64,000 bases of DNA from Devosia faecipullorum (GTDB taxonomy: Bacteria; Pseudomonadota; Alphaproteobacteria; Rhizobiales; Devosiaceae): positions 1-64,000 of the forward strand of contig NZ_JACDXV010000003.1 of assembly GCF_015158295.1 (NCBI RefSeq), in the 5' to 3' direction. The notes under the pieces are model-generated. The model was not told the DNA's origin and did no database searches. It saw only the letters and a list, made by a program, of their open reading frames with translations. This document shows, piece by piece, positions 20,512 to 30,090 of the stretch; the first letter of the stretch is position 1; each line of letters starts with the position of its first letter. The translations under genes were made by a program, and so were the position numbers.

Positions 20512-21276
20512 ATGACCCAGCCCGGCCAAACCACCCATTTCGGCGAAAGAATTGTCGCGCTCGACGAGAAACAGGGATTGGTGGACAAGGTCTTCCATGA
20601 CGTGGCCGACCGCTACGACCTGATGAATGACCTGATGAGCGCCGGCGTGCACCGGCTCTGGAAAGACGCCATGGTGGCCGAACTGGCTCCACCCAAATCC
20701 GGTTCGCGGCCCTATCGGGTGCTGGACATGGCCGGTGGCACCGGGGATATCGGCGAGCGCATCGTCAACCGCTCGCTCGGCTATGCGCAGGTCGTGGTGT
20801 CCGACATCAATGCCGACATGCTGCGGGTGGGCGCGGAGCGCGCAAAGAGCTGGCGATATCCGGGACAGGTCAGTTTCGTCGAGGCCAATGCGGAGCAATT
20901 GCCCTTCGAGAGCAATAGTTTCGACGCCTATACGATCGCCTTCGGCATCCGCAACGTGCCGCGCATCCAGAAGGCGCTGGACGAGGCGCATCGCGTCCTG
21001 CGGCGCGGCGGCAGGCTCCTGGTGCTCGAATTTTCCCAGGTCGACGTGCCGGGGTTCGACGCGGTCTACAGGCTCTATTCGGACAATGTCATCCCGCCCA
21101 TGGGCAAGCTGGTGACGGGCGATGCCCAGCCCTATCAATATTTCATCGAATCCATCCGCAAATTCCCCGATCCGGCGGCTTTCTCCGCCATGATCGCCCA
21201 GGCCGGGTTCCGCCGGGTCAAGCATCAGAGCTTTACCGGCAATATCGCCACGCTGTTTTCGGGCTGGAAGTTCTGA
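20512..21276 (+). CDS. ubiE: Ubiquinone/menaquinone biosynthesis C-methyltransferase UbiE
   Basis: S-adenosylmethionine-dependent methyltransferase for the C-methylation step of ubiquinone synthesis. The 254-residue protein has motif [12 protein letters not shown], the conserved [19 protein letters not shown]-terminal signature and the UbiE-type [14 protein letters not shown] and [10 protein letters not shown] segments. The frame is open 27 bp further upstream, but ATG 20512 is preceded by GAGG at a good distance and matches the family start. It is followed 3 bp later by ubiB. Confidence 0.97.
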   Translation: MTQPGQTTHFGERIVALDEKQGLVDKVFHDVADRYDLMNDLMSAGVHRLWKDAMVAELAPPKSGSRPYRVLDMAGGTGDIGERIVNRSLGYAQVVVSDINADMLRVGAERAKSWRYPGQVSFVEANAEQLPFESNSFDAYTIAFGIRNVPRIQKALDEAHRVLRRGGRLLVLEFSQVDVPGFDAVYRLYSDNVIPPMGKLVTGDAQPYQYFIESIRKFPDPAAFSAMIAQAGFRRVKHQSFTGNIATLFSGWKF

Positions 21277-21279
21277 CGC

Positions 21280-22833
21280 ATGGGTCTGGGGTCCACATTC
21301 CGGCTGATCCATGCCGGCTGGGTGCTGGCCCGCGAGGGCGCGCTCTCCATCCTGCCGGCGGAATCGCTGCCGCCGATGCTGCGGCTGGGCATATCCATGG
21401 GGCGGTTGGTGGAGCGACGCTCGGTCCGCCAGACCGGCTCCATCGAAAAGCTCAATGCGGCGCTGCACAAGCTGGGGCCCAGTTTCGTCAAATTCGGCCA
21501 GACGCTGGCGACGCGCCCCGATATCGTGGGAGCACAGGCGGCGGCGGACCTGTCGGGCCTGCAGGACCGCATGCCGCCCTTCGATCCGGCGCTGGTGCCC
21601 GCCATTCTCGATACGGCGCTGGGCGCCAAGGCAAGCCAGCTCACCGAGATCAGCGCCCCGATCGCCGCCGCATCCATCGCGCAGGTGCATCGGGCCAAGC
21701 TGCGCCAGCCGGGGGAAATGCCGAAAATCGTGGCGGTCAAGATGCTGCGGCCCGGCGTTGCCGAGCGTTTTCACGCCGATACGCAGGCGCTTTATGCCGG
21801 GGCGCGGCTGGCTGAGACCTTTTCGCCCGCCAGCCGCCGGCTACGGCCCACCGAAGTGGTGCGCACACTCGACCATTCCATGCGGCTCGAACTGGATCTG
21901 CGGCTCGAGGCCGCCGCCATTTCGGAAATGGCCGAAAACATCAAGAATGACGAAGGCTTCCGCATCCCGCAGGTGCAATGGGACCAGGTGGCCGAGAACG
22001 TTTTGACCACCACCTGGGTGGACGGCATTCCGATCCGCGACCATGACGCAATCGATGCCGCCGGCATCGACCGCAAGGCGCTTGCCGCCAAGCTGTTGCA
22101 GGGCTTTTTGCGCCACGCCATCCGCGACGGCTTCTTCCATGCCGACATGCATCCGGGCAATCTGTTCGCCGATCCGAAAAGCGGCGACGTCATCGCGGTC
22201 GATTTCGGCATTATGGGGCGCATCGGCAAGTTCGAGCGCCGCTTCCTCGCCGACATCCTCTATGGCTTCATCACCCGCGATTACCGGCTCGTGGCCCAGC
22301 GCCATTTCGACATCGGCTATGTGCCCTCCCATCAATCGGTGGACGATTTCACCCTCGCCATCCGCTCCATCGGCGAGCCGCTGCATGGCCGCCGGGCGAC
22401 CGAGATTTCCATGGCCAAGGTCCTGGGCCAGCTCTTTGCCATCACCGACCTCTTTGAAATGCGCACCCGGCCCGAATTGGTGCTGCTGCAAAAATCCATG
22501 GTGCTGGTCGAAGGGGTGGCGCGTCACCTCGATCCCGAACTCGACATCTGGACCGTGGCCGAGCCGGTGGTGGGCGACTGGCTGCGGCGCGAGGAGGGCC
22601 CGCTGGGGCGGCTCGAAGACCTGGCCTCCCATGTCAGCCGGGCCGGCGAGGCGCTGGGCCGCGTGCCCGATCTCATCGCGCAGGCGCAATTGACCATGGC
22701 CGACCATCGCGCCCTGATGCAGCGCCCGCCGGACGGGCTGCTGCGCACCGCCATGCTGGCAGCGCTGGGCATGGCCGTGATCGCCCTGGCCGCCATTGCC
22801 TTTCTGGCGCTGCGCCTGGCCATTGCCGCCTGA
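21280..22833 (+). CDS. ubiB: UbiB-family atypical kinase for ubiquinone biosynthesis
   Basis: 517-residue ABC1/ADCK/UbiB protein needed for ubiquinone synthesis, inner membrane-associated. Visible motifs: KFGQTLATRPDIV (KxGQ motif), an Ala-rich nucleotide loop AAASIAQVHRAKL, the VAVKML lysine, FFHADMHPGNLF and VDFGIMG. Two hydrophobic C-terminal segments at about 488-515 anchor it in the membrane. It starts 3 bp after ubiE, so the two are one operon. In many relatives coaBC lies between ubiB and dut; here a small lipoprotein gene occupies that place. Confidence 0.96.
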   Translation: MGLGSTFRLIHAGWVLAREGALSILPAESLPPMLRLGISMGRLVERRSVRQTGSIEKLNAALHKLGPSFVKFGQTLATRPDIVGAQAAADLSGLQDRMPPFDPALVPAILDTALGAKASQLTEISAPIAAASIAQVHRAKLRQPGEMPKIVAVKMLRPGVAERFHADTQALYAGARLAETFSPASRRLRPTEVVRTLDHSMRLELDLRLEAAAISEMAENIKNDEGFRIPQVQWDQVAENVLTTTWVDGIPIRDHDAIDAAGIDRKALAAKLLQGFLRHAIRDGFFHADMHPGNLFADPKSGDVIAVDFGIMGRIGKFERRFLADILYGFITRDYRLVAQRHFDIGYVPSHQSVDDFTLAIRSIGEPLHGRRATEISMAKVLGQLFAITDLFEMRTRPELVLLQKSMVLVEGVARHLDPELDIWTVAEPVVGDWLRREEGPLGRLEDLASHVSRAGEALGRVPDLIAQAQLTMADHRALMQRPPDGLLRTAMLAALGMAVIALAAIAFLALRLAIAA

Positions 22834-22922
22834 GCAAATCCTTGAACAGGGGTTGAAGCCCTTCGATCCCGACGACATAACGTGAGCAAAGCCGGCACCT
22901 GCCAGGCATGAGGGAGACAGCA

Positions 22923-23522
22923 ATGCGTATAGAAACTCTGGGCCGGCTGGCCGGCATGGCCATTCTGGCAATCGGGCTGAGCGCCTGTGTCGATGTCAAT
23001 ATCGACGTCGCCCTTACCAGCCCGACAACGGCCCGCGCCACCATGACCCAGACCATGAGCGCCGATCTCTATGCCATGGTCAAGATGAGCGAAGAGAGCG
23101 GGGAAAGCAGCGAAGCCGGTTTCTGCGACGAAGGCACGCTCAGCGAGAATAGTGATGGCAGCGCCACCTGTTCCATCGTCGAGGAAGGCCCCTTCGCCGA
23201 TCTCGATCTCGGCCAGAACGAGGGCGGCGTGAGCTTTACCGATGCGGGCGGGGGCCTGGTCCGCGTCGCCCTGCCGACCGCCGACATGACCTCGGAACTG
23301 GGCGTGGACGACGAGATGGATGAAGAGACCAAGCAGATGATGCTCGCCTTCTTCGAAGGCCACAACATCACCGTCTCCTTTGCCGGCGCCGAAGTGGTGG
23401 ATACCAATATGACCCGCTCGGCCGACGGCAAGAGCGCCACCCACGCGATTCCCATGCTCGATCTGATCCAGGGAACATTGGATCTTCCCGCCGAGCTTTA
23501 CGCCGTCCTGCGGGCGCCCTGA
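22923..23522 (+). CDS. Putative lipoprotein of unknown function
   Basis: 199 residues, beginning with a lipoprotein signal: a short basic start, hydrophobic [13 protein letters not shown] and the lipobox LSAC, giving acylated Cys after cleavage. The start at ATG 22923 has GAGGGAGA in front. The mature part is acidic, with repeated Asp/Glu clusters ([16 protein letters not shown]), and contains no motif I know. The stop overlaps the start of dut (TGATG), so it is translationally coupled to it. The product is probably inner- or outer-membrane attached and periplasmic. Confidence 0.8.
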   Translation: MRIETLGRLAGMAILAIGLSACVDVNIDVALTSPTTARATMTQTMSADLYAMVKMSEESGESSEAGFCDEGTLSENSDGSATCSIVEEGPFADLDLGQNEGGVSFTDAGGGLVRVALPTADMTSELGVDDEMDEETKQMMLAFFEGHNITVSFAGAEVVDTNMTRSADGKSATHAIPMLDLIQGTLDLPAELYAVLRAP

Positions 23523-23983
23523 TGGGGGAACCCGTTATTGTCCGCCTGAAAGTGCTGCCGCATGGCGAGGGCCTGCCCCTGCCGGCGGCGGCAAGCGCGC
23601 TGGCCGCGGGAGCCGATCTGCGCGCCGCCCTCCCGGTCGGGGACAGGCTGGTTCTGGAGCCGAGCCGGCGCGCCGTCATACCCTGCGGCTTCGCCATGGC
23701 GCTGCCCCTGGGCCATGAGGCGCAGGTGCGCCCGCGCTCGGGGCTCGCCGCCCGCCATGGCATTACCGTTCTCAATTCGCCGGGCACGATCGATGCGGAT
23801 TATCGCGGCGAGGTGATGGCGATCATGATCAATCTGGGCGAAGAATCGTTCATAATCGAGCGGGGCGACCGTATCGCACAGATGGTCATCGCCCCGGTGG
23901 CGCAGCCGGTTTTCGTGGTGAATGATGATCTGGATGAAACTGAACGGGGTGCGGGCGGCTTTGGCTCGACGGGACGGATTTAG
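23522..23983 (+). CDS. dut: Deoxyuridine 5'-triphosphate nucleotidohydrolase
   Basis: Trimeric dUTPase that hydrolyses dUTP to dUMP and keeps uracil out of DNA. All five motifs can be read in the 153 residues: AGADLRAAL (1), [11 protein letters not shown] (2), [11 protein letters not shown] (3), [12 protein letters not shown] (4) and [11 protein letters not shown] (5). Length is standard. The start ATG overlaps the stop of the lipoprotein gene, and the 3' end overlaps the start region proposed for the DUF2259 gene. Confidence 0.96.
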   Translation: MGEPVIVRLKVLPHGEGLPLPAAASALAAGADLRAALPVGDRLVLEPSRRAVIPCGFAMALPLGHEAQVRPRSGLAARHGITVLNSPGTIDADYRGEVMAIMINLGEESFIIERGDRIAQMVIAPVAQPVFVVNDDLDETERGAGGFGSTGRI

Positions 23984-24725
23984 AACGCCGGGGCGCGGCA
24001 TCGCTATTTTTCTCGCCCGGCTCGCCGCCATCCTTTTTGGGCTCCTCGCGAGCCTGCCCGCCCATGCCGGCGACCGGGCGCTGATCGATTATATCGGCTT
24101 TTCGAAAGATTTCCGCTATTTCGCCTTCGAGGAATTCGGCATCCAGGACGGCTCCGGCTTTGCCTATGCCAATGTCTATGTCATCGACCTGACCACCGAT
24201 TCCTGGGTTCTGGGCAGCCCGATCCGCATTCAGGCCGATAGCGAGGCGCGCAGTCTCGCCGAGGTCCGGGCCGAGGCGGCCGAGAGCGCGAAAAGCCATA
24301 TCGAGGGCTTCGGCATCGCGGTGCCGGTCGAGATCGCCGCCTTGATCGGCGACGGCGTCCCCGACAATGACGGGCGCAGTCTGGTCTTCGGCATGCCGAC
24401 CTATCTGCCGGGCCAGGTTTCAGGGCGCTATACGCTCCGGCTGTCGAGCTTTGCCGCAAGGGCCGCCAGCCCCTGCGCCGATTATTTCGGCAGCGAGCCG
24501 CTAGGCTTTGCACTCAATCTCGCCGATAGCGGCACGGATCGGCTGGTCCATCGCGATACGAACCTGCCGCGCTCGCGCGGCTGCCCCACCGACTATCGGC
24601 TGCATAGCGTGGTAACGCCGTTCATGGGCACAACCTTGTCCAATGCCATTGCCATCATTTCGGTCTATCCGGGCGGTTTCGAGGGACCGGACCGCCGGTT
24701 CCTGGCGGTGCCCCTTGGCCTCTGA
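23922..24725 (+). CDS. DUF2259 predicted secreted protein
   Basis: Matches the DUF2259 family of predicted secreted alphaproteobacterial proteins. There is a hydrophobic export signal ([21 protein letters not shown]) with a likely cleavage after AHA, then a mature part beginning [24 protein letters not shown], a typical start for the family. The translation start is uncertain: ATG 23922 gives a long basic leader overlapping dut by about 60 bp; ATG 23934 or a later non-ATG start near the signal would shorten it. The 3' end overlaps the following MoeB-like gene. Function is unknown. Confidence 0.75.
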   Translation: MMIWMKLNGVRAALARRDGFRTPGRGIAIFLARLAAILFGLLASLPAHAGDRALIDYIGFSKDFRYFAFEEFGIQDGSGFAYANVYVIDLTTDSWVLGSPIRIQADSEARSLAEVRAEAAESAKSHIEGFGIAVPVEIAALIGDGVPDNDGRSLVFGMPTYLPGQVSGRYTLRLSSFAARAASPCADYFGSEPLGFALNLADSGTDRLVHRDTNLPRSRGCPTDYRLHSVVTPFMGTTLSNAIAIISVYPGGFEGPDRRFLAVPLGL

Positions 24726-25446
24726 GCCGCCGCTTTCGCCCGAAGAGACGCGGCGCTATGCGCGCCATCTGGTGCTCAAGGGCATGGGCGGGGCCGGGCA
24801 GCAAAAGCTCAAGGCGGCGCGGGTTCTGGTGGTGGGCGCCGGCGGGCTGGGCAGTCCATCCATCGCCTATCTCACCGCCGCCGGGATCGGGCATTTGAGC
24901 ATTGCCGACCCCGATAATGTCTCGCTCTCCAATCTGCAACGGCAGATTCTGCATGACAGCGCCGGGATCGGCCGCGGCAAGGCGGAAAGCGCCGGCGATT
25001 TCGTGCAGGCCCTCAATCCGCATGTGCAGCTCCGGCTCATTGCCGAGCCCATCCTGGCGGGCAATGCCGAAACCATCCTTGCCGGCCATGATCTGGTTCT
25101 GGACGGCACCGACAATCTCGCCACCCGCAATGTCGTGGCCACCGCCGCCGAAAAGCTCGGCATGCCGCTGGTTTCGGGCGCGGTGTCGATGTTTTCGGGG
25201 CAAGTCAGCGTATTCGCGCCGCATCTGGGTGGCCCGCGCCACGCGGCGCTCTATCCCGACGATGCCAGCGCCGACGCGCTGCCCTCCTGCGAGGCGAACG
25301 GCATTCTGAGCCCCGTCACCGGCATTATCGGCGCGCTGATGGCCATGGAGGCGATCAAGCTGATCACCGGCATCGGCACGCCCTTGATCGGGCGGCTATT
25401 GATCTATGACGGCAAGGGCGGCGGCTTCACCGAACTGGCCTATTAG
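24715..25446 (+). CDS. MoeB/ThiF-family adenylyltransferase
   Basis: E1-like enzyme that adenylates the C-terminus of a small sulfur-carrier protein for molybdopterin or thiazole synthesis. Visible: the nucleotide-binding loop VVGAGGLGSPSIAYL, the Arg-finger region SNLQRQILH, the LDGTDN loop and the catalytic-Cys segment PSCEANGILSPVTG. There is no rhodanese domain. The frame is open further upstream, but the family fold starts just after TTG 24715 (reading as start of [17 protein letters not shown]), giving 243 residues, the usual MoeB size. MoeB fits better than ThiF by length, but the two cannot be separated here. Confidence 0.82.
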   Translation: MASEPPLSPEETRRYARHLVLKGMGGAGQQKLKAARVLVVGAGGLGSPSIAYLTAAGIGHLSIADPDNVSLSNLQRQILHDSAGIGRGKAESAGDFVQALNPHVQLRLIAEPILAGNAETILAGHDLVLDGTDNLATRNVVATAAEKLGMPLVSGAVSMFSGQVSVFAPHLGGPRHAALYPDDASADALPSCEANGILSPVTGIIGALMAMEAIKLITGIGTPLIGRLLIYDGKGGGFTELAY

Positions 25447-25472
25447 AGCTCTTTGGCACAAGGCAACAGAGT

Positions 25473-25489
25473 TGGATTGCCCGGACAAG
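25473..25489. repeat. Dispersed intergenic palindrome, partial copy 2
   Basis: TGGATTGCCCGGACAAG is identical to the left arm of the repeat at 19472-19500; the right arm is degenerate (AAGGGCCATCC). It lies between the MoeB-like gene and fabB. Confidence 0.65.
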
Positions 25490-25528
25490 AAGGGCCATCC
25501 AGCAACCGCGATCCAATGTGGTGGAGTG

Positions 25529-25556
25529 AAAAGCCCCCGACGCCTCAGGCGTCGGG
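25529..25556 (-). terminator. Terminator formed around the fabB stop codon
   Basis: On the minus strand CCCGACGCC, loop TGA, GGCGTCGGG gives a perfect 9-bp hairpin followed by GGCTTTTC. The loop is the fabB stop codon itself, so the last codons of fabB form one arm of the terminator. Confidence 0.75.
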
Positions 25557-26771
25557 ATGCTTGAACACCAAAGCGGCATTGGTGCCGCCGAAGCCGAAGG
25601 AATTGGAGAGCACATAGCCCAGATCCGCGTTGTCGCGGCGCTGGCGCAGGATCGGCATATCCGCAAAAGCCGGATCGAGCGTTTCGATATTGGCGCTTTC
25701 GGCGATGAAACGATGCTTCATCATCAGGATCGAAAAGATCGATTCATGCACGCCGGTGGCGCCCTGGCTGTGGCCGGTCAGCGACTTGGTGGCCGAGATA
25801 GGCGGGCACTTGTCCTCATTGCCGAAGACGGCGCGCAGCGCTTCGATTTCCTTGAGATCGCCCACCGGGGTCGAGGTGGCGTGCGGATTGATATAGTCGA
25901 TGGGCGCCTTGACGTTGCGGAGCGCCATATGCATGCAGCGCTCGGCGCCTTCTCCCGAGGGGGCCACCATGTCGACGCCGTCCGAGGTCGCGCCATAACC
26001 GACCACTTCGGCCCAGATTTTGGCGCCGCGCGCCTTGGCGTGTTCGAACTCTTCGAGCACCAATACGCCCGCGCCACCCGAGATCACGAAACCGTCGCGA
26101 TTGGCGTCATAGGCGCGGCTGGCCTTTTGCGGATTGGCGTTGAAGTTCGAACTCATCGCGCCCATGGCGTCGAACAGGTCCGACAGCGTCCAGTCCAGAT
26201 CCTCATGGCCGCCGGCAAACACGATGTCCTGCTTGCCCAGCATGATCTGCTCATAGGCATTGCCGATGCAATGCTTGGAGGTCGCACAGGCGGCGCTGAT
26301 GGAATAATTGATGCCCTTGATGCCATACGAGGTGGCCAGGGTCGCCGAGGCGGTCGAGCCCATGGCCTTGGGCACGGCCAGCGGCCCGATGCGCTTGGGG
26401 CTGTTATTCTTGCGGGTAATGTCCGCCGCCTCGACAATGGTGCGGGTGGAGGTGCCGCCCGAGCCCATGACGATGCCGGTCATGGGATTGGAGATGTCGC
26501 CCGGCTCCAGCCCCGCATCGGCGATGGCCTGCTGCATGGCGAGATAATTCCAGGCCGCGCCCTTGCCCATGAAGCGGGTGACGCGCCGGTCAAGCACTTC
26601 GAAGGGATCGAGGCGCGGGTCGCCCTTGACCTGGCTGCGAAAGCCCAGTTCGGCATAATCCTCGGCAAAGACCACGCCCGGCCGGGCATACCGAAGGCTC
26701 TCGGTCACCTCGTCGAGGGAATTGCCGATCGAGGAAATGACACCCATGCCAGTAACGACAACCCGTCTCAT
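25545..26771 (-). CDS. fabB: 3-oxoacyl-ACP synthase I (FabB)
   Basis: Elongating ketosynthase of fatty-acid synthesis, needed for unsaturated chains together with FabA. The 408-residue protein has the active-site Cys in SAACATSKH, the two catalytic His in [11 protein letters not shown] and [11 protein letters not shown], and the closing [14 protein letters not shown]. It follows fabA on the same strand with 107 bp between. The FabB rather than FabF assignment rests on this pairing with fabA and on the SAACATS context. The usual fabI that follows in many rhizobia is not present next to it. Confidence 0.94.
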   Translation of the reverse strand: MRRVVVTGMGVISSIGNSLDEVTESLRYARPGVVFAEDYAELGFRSQVKGDPRLDPFEVLDRRVTRFMGKGAAWNYLAMQQAIADAGLEPGDISNPMTGIVMGSGGTSTRTIVEAADITRKNNSPKRIGPLAVPKAMGSTASATLATSYGIKGINYSISAACATSKHCIGNAYEQIMLGKQDIVFAGGHEDLDWTLSDLFDAMGAMSSNFNANPQKASRAYDANRDGFVISGGAGVLVLEEFEHAKARGAKIWAEVVGYGATSDGVDMVAPSGEGAERCMHMALRNVKAPIDYINPHATSTPVGDLKEIEALRAVFGNEDKCPPISATKSLTGHSQGATGVHESIFSILMMKHRFIAESANIETLDPAFADMPILRQRRDNADLGYVLSNSFGFGGTNAALVFKHPDA

Positions 26772-26878
26772 TTCAGTCTCACTTCAATCATTCGATGGTT
26801 CCGCGCTTGGACTTGCATCACATCAATATAGGAGCGCCGATGCCCCAGGCTAAGACCTGGCGCCATGCGACAAATGTC

Positions 26879-27385
26879 TCAGGCGTCAGTGAACAGGCCG
26901 ACGCGCAAATCCTTGGCTTCGTAGATCACCTGTCCGTCGGCCTTGACCCAGCCATCGGCGATCCCCAGCGTCAGGCGCGAGCGCATCACGCGCTTGAGGT
27001 CGATGCCATATTCGACGAGCTTGACGTCATCGGTCACCTGGCCCTGGAACTTGATCTCCCCGCCCAGAGCGCGGCCCTTGCCGGGCTGGCCGATCCAGGA
27101 GAGGAAAAAGCCGGTCATCTGCCAGACCGCATCCAGGCCAAGACAGCCGGGCATGACCGGGTCGCCGATGAAATGGCACTTGAAGAACCACAGGTCCGGA
27201 TTGACGTCCAGTTCGGCGCGCACGAAGCCCTTGCCATGGGCGCCGCCGGTTTCCTGGATCTCGGTGATACGATCGAACATCAGCATGGGCGGAGCCGGCA
27301 GGCGGGCATCGCCCTGCCCGGGCAATTCGCCGCGGCCATGGGCCAGCAATTCCTCATATCCAAATGCGTGTTGCCGCTCAGCCAT
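26879..27385 (-). CDS. fabA: 3-hydroxydecanoyl-ACP dehydratase/isomerase
   Basis: Dehydrates 3-hydroxyacyl-ACP and isomerises the C10 trans-2 product to cis-3, the branch point to unsaturated fatty acids. The 168-residue protein shows the hot-dog fold signature with catalytic His in [15 protein letters not shown] and Asp in GLDAVWQM. First gene of the fabA-fabB pair and divergent from irr, an order conserved in Hyphomicrobiales. Confidence 0.97.
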   Translation of the reverse strand: MAERQHAFGYEELLAHGRGELPGQGDARLPAPPMLMFDRITEIQETGGAHGKGFVRAELDVNPDLWFFKCHFIGDPVMPGCLGLDAVWQMTGFFLSWIGQPGKGRALGGEIKFQGQVTDDVKLVEYGIDLKRVMRSRLTLGIADGWVKADGQVIYEAKDLRVGLFTDA

Positions 27386-27536
27386 GATGGTCCCCGCTCT
27401 CGCTCAAGCCTCGTGTCGTATAGAGGTGAGGTTTGGGGGTCAAGACAGCCCAGCGGCGCGATCCGGCCTGCGGCAGCCCGGCAACTTGTGCGCCGGACCT
27501 GCCGACAGTATAAGAAAAGCAGGATTTTTGAACTTC

Positions 27537-28004
27537 ATGACGAGCATTCCCGGCCCAATGACTGACCGCAGCCTCGCCACCCGGCCTCATCCGTCCCGCA
27601 AACCCTGCCTGACGGCGGTTCTCCGCATGGCCGGCCTCCGGCCGACACGGCAGCGCGTGGCGCTGGCGGAATTGCTGTTCGGCGGCCCGCACCGCCATGT
27701 CAGCGCCGAGCAATTGCACGGCGAGGCCAGCACGGCCAATGTCAATGTCTCACTGGCGACCATCTACAATACCCTGCATCAATTCCATGAAGCAGGGCTG
27801 TTGCGCGAAGTCGCCATCGACGCCGCGCGCTCCTATTTCGATACCGATACCTCCGACCATCATCATTTCTATGTGGAAGATGAGCAGCGGATGATCGACA
27901 TCCCTCCCGACGCGGTCACCTTCAAGACCCTGCCCAAGGCCCCGGCCGGCATGGAAGTTTCCCATGTCGATGTGGTGATCCGCGTGCGCAAGGCGACGGC
28001 CTGA
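27537..28004 (+). CDS. irr: Iron response regulator Irr (Fur family)
   Basis: Haem-responsive Fur-family transcription regulator that in rhizobia controls haem and iron genes under iron limitation. The protein has the winged-helix DNA-binding part (LRPTRQRVALAELLFG … SLATIYNTLHQFHEAGLL) and the Irr-type His cluster SDHHHFYVEDE, the HxH region that binds haem. ATG 27537 gives 155 residues; ATG 27558 (148 residues) is equally possible. The Cys-Pro haem motif of the Bradyrhizobium protein is absent, as in many other Irr proteins. It is divergent from fabA with about 150 bp between. Confidence 0.93.
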   Translation: MTSIPGPMTDRSLATRPHPSRKPCLTAVLRMAGLRPTRQRVALAELLFGGPHRHVSAEQLHGEASTANVNVSLATIYNTLHQFHEAGLLREVAIDAARSYFDTDTSDHHHFYVEDEQRMIDIPPDAVTFKTLPKAPAGMEVSHVDVVIRVRKATA

Positions 28005-28114
28005 ACATCGGCTGTCAAGCACCTCTGTGTGCAATCCGCGACCTTGCGCCGTGGTGACAAAGCCCTCGCGCTTGCCCATATTGAGGCCGGTTTCAACAGC
28101 GTAAAAGGTGGTCG

Positions 28115-28948
28115 ATGCCCGAAAAGGTCAATCTGAACGCCTATTTCGAGCGAATCGGGTTTGCCGGTTCCATCGCCCCGACATTGGCGACCCTGGAGAT
28201 GCTGCATGCGCTGCATCCCGCCGCCATTCCTTTCGAAAACCTGACCCCGCTGATGGGCGAGAGCGTGAAGCTGGATCAGCCCAGCCTCGAACGCAAGCTC
28301 CTTGCCGACAGGCGTGGCGGCTATTGCTTCGAGCACAATCTGCTGTTTAGGCGCATGCTCGAGGATCTGGATTATTCCGTCCGCCCGGTGCTGGCGCGCG
28401 GCCAGTGGACCGATCCCGAGAACCAGCGGGCCAGCCATCTGGTGCTCCTGGTGGAAATCGGCGGCCAGACCTATCTGGCTGATGTCGGCCATGGCGGCCT
28501 GACCCTTACCGCGCCGCTGCGACTGCGCGCCGGGGTGGAGCAGACGACGCCGCACGAGACATTCCGGCTGGTCGGGGGCGATCCCGAATGGCGGCTCGAA
28601 GTGCTGATCGGGGAGGATTGGCGGCCGGTCTATGCCTTCATGCCCGATGCCGCCAGCGAAGAAAACATTGCCGCGGCCAATCAGGCCATGGCCGGCGCGC
28701 CCGATTCTCCCATGGTCACCGGGCTCAAGGTCGGCCTGTCGCCCGGCGGCAGGCGGCTCAAGCTGGCGGGCGCGACCTTTACCATCCAGCCCGTGGACGG
28801 CGACAAGGAGCAGCGCCTGCTGACCAGTATCGAGGCGTTGCGCTCGGTGCTGACCGAGGATTTCGGACTGGTCCTGCCCAATGACGAGCGGCTGGAACCG
28901 GCGCTGATGCGGCTCCTGCCCGATCCGCCGGTCACGGTGGAAGCCTGA
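28115..28948 (+). CDS. nat: Arylamine N-acetyltransferase
   Basis: Acetyl-CoA-dependent N-acetyltransferase acting on arylamines and hydrazines. The catalytic triad can be read in order in the 277 residues: Cys in RRGGYCFEHN, His in QRASHLVLLV and Asp in YLADVGHGG. The N-terminal YFERIGF … PFENLTPL region is also typical. Length is normal. It opens a same-strand run with the YdeI-like, DUF1697 and ribokinase genes, each separated by a few bases or overlapping. Confidence 0.95.
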   Translation: MPEKVNLNAYFERIGFAGSIAPTLATLEMLHALHPAAIPFENLTPLMGESVKLDQPSLERKLLADRRGGYCFEHNLLFRRMLEDLDYSVRPVLARGQWTDPENQRASHLVLLVEIGGQTYLADVGHGGLTLTAPLRLRAGVEQTTPHETFRLVGGDPEWRLEVLIGEDWRPVYAFMPDAASEENIAAANQAMAGAPDSPMVTGLKVGLSPGGRRLKLAGATFTIQPVDGDKEQRLLTSIEALRSVLTEDFGLVLPNDERLEPALMRLLPDPPVTVEA

Positions 28949-28951
28949 GCC

Positions 28952-29551
28952 ATGGCGCCGGTCGCGGTTCCACAGGAGAAACTGCGCGAATTCGCCGATT
29001 TTTCGGCTTTTTACGACTGGCTCGCCGAACATCATGCCAGCGCCGACGAGATCTGGATCCGCATCTACAAGAAAAGCTCGGGCCATGCCACGATCAGCCC
29101 GGGCGAAGCTATCGATGCCGTGCTGTGCTGGGGCTGGATCGACGCCATCAAGAAAAGCTGGGATGAGATTTCCTTCGTCCAGCGCTATTGCCCGCGCCGT
29201 CCGAAATCGGTGTGGAGCCGGGTCAATCGCGACAATGTCGCCCGCCTGAAAGAAGCGGGGCTGATGACCGAACATGGCCTGGCCCATGTCGAAAGCGCCC
29301 AAAACGATGGCCGCTGGGACGCCGCCTATGCCACGACCCAGACCCCGCCCGACGATCTTCTGGCCGCCATCGCCGCCGATCCGGCGGCGCAACGGACCTA
29401 TGATCGATTGACGGCGCAGAACCGTTTCGCCCTCACCTTCCGTACCATCAGCCTCAAGACCGCGGCGGGCCGGAAAAAGAAGATCGCGACATTGGTGGCC
29501 ATGCTGGCGCGCGGCGAGACCATCTATCCCCAGAAGCAGGAGCGGGAATGA
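28952..29551 (+). CDS. YdeI/OmpD-associated family protein
   Basis: 199 residues that match the YdeI (bacteriocin-protection) family: the N-terminal FADFSAFYDWLAEHHASADE, the hallmark AVLCWGWIDAIKKSWDE and QRYCPRRPKSVWSRVN, and the lysine-rich C-terminus (TAAGRKKKIATLV). The molecular function of the family is unclear. It starts 3 bp after nat and its stop overlaps the start of the DUF1697 gene (about 4 bp). Confidence 0.9.
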   Translation: MAPVAVPQEKLREFADFSAFYDWLAEHHASADEIWIRIYKKSSGHATISPGEAIDAVLCWGWIDAIKKSWDEISFVQRYCPRRPKSVWSRVNRDNVARLKEAGLMTEHGLAHVESAQNDGRWDAAYATTQTPPDDLLAAIAADPAAQRTYDRLTAQNRFALTFRTISLKTAAGRKKKIATLVAMLARGETIYPQKQERE

Positions 29552-30090
29552 TGGCGCGCTGGGGCGCGTTCCTGCGCGGCATCAATCTGGGCAAGCGGCA
29601 GATGAAGATGGCCGACCTCAAGGCCTGTCTGGAAACCGCCGGCTTCGAGGCGGTGAAGACCGTGCTGGCCAGCGGCAATGTCCTTGTCACTGCCGAGGGC
29701 AGCGAAGCCGAAATCCGCCAGCGCCTTGAAACTGCCATTGCCGATCAATTCGACTTCAAGGTTGGCGTGGTCCTGCGCTCGGACGTCCAATTGCAGGCCA
29801 TGCTGGCGCAAAATCCCTTCGTCGCGCTCGATCCCTTCGCCGATCTCACCCGGCATGTGCTGCTCTTTGAACGGCCATTGCCGGCCAAGCTGCACATAGA
29901 GGACCGGCCGGGCGACACCGAAATCCTGCGCGTGGATATGCGCGAGCTTTACATCGCCGCCTACAAACAGCCCAATGGCCGCTATACCGAGCATGTCGAA
30001 GATGTGCTGAAACCCCTTTACGCCGTGCTCGACAAAGGCAATCTCGACACGATGCGCAACTGGAACACGATAGAAAAGATTCTGAAATGA
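29548..30090 (+). CDS. DUF1697 family protein
   Basis: 180 residues with the DUF1697 signature at the start (WGAFLRGINLGKRQMKMADLK) and the VLASGNVLV motif in the middle, which define this common but uncharacterised family. It contains no signal or membrane segment, so it is likely cytosolic. Coupled by overlap to both neighbours (YdeI-like upstream, ribokinase downstream), so the four genes are probably co-transcribed. Confidence 0.9.
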   Translation: MMARWGAFLRGINLGKRQMKMADLKACLETAGFEAVKTVLASGNVLVTAEGSEAEIRQRLETAIADQFDFKVGVVLRSDVQLQAMLAQNPFVALDPFADLTRHVLLFERPLPAKLHIEDRPGDTEILRVDMRELYIAAYKQPNGRYTEHVEDVLKPLYAVLDKGNLDTMRNWNTIEKILK

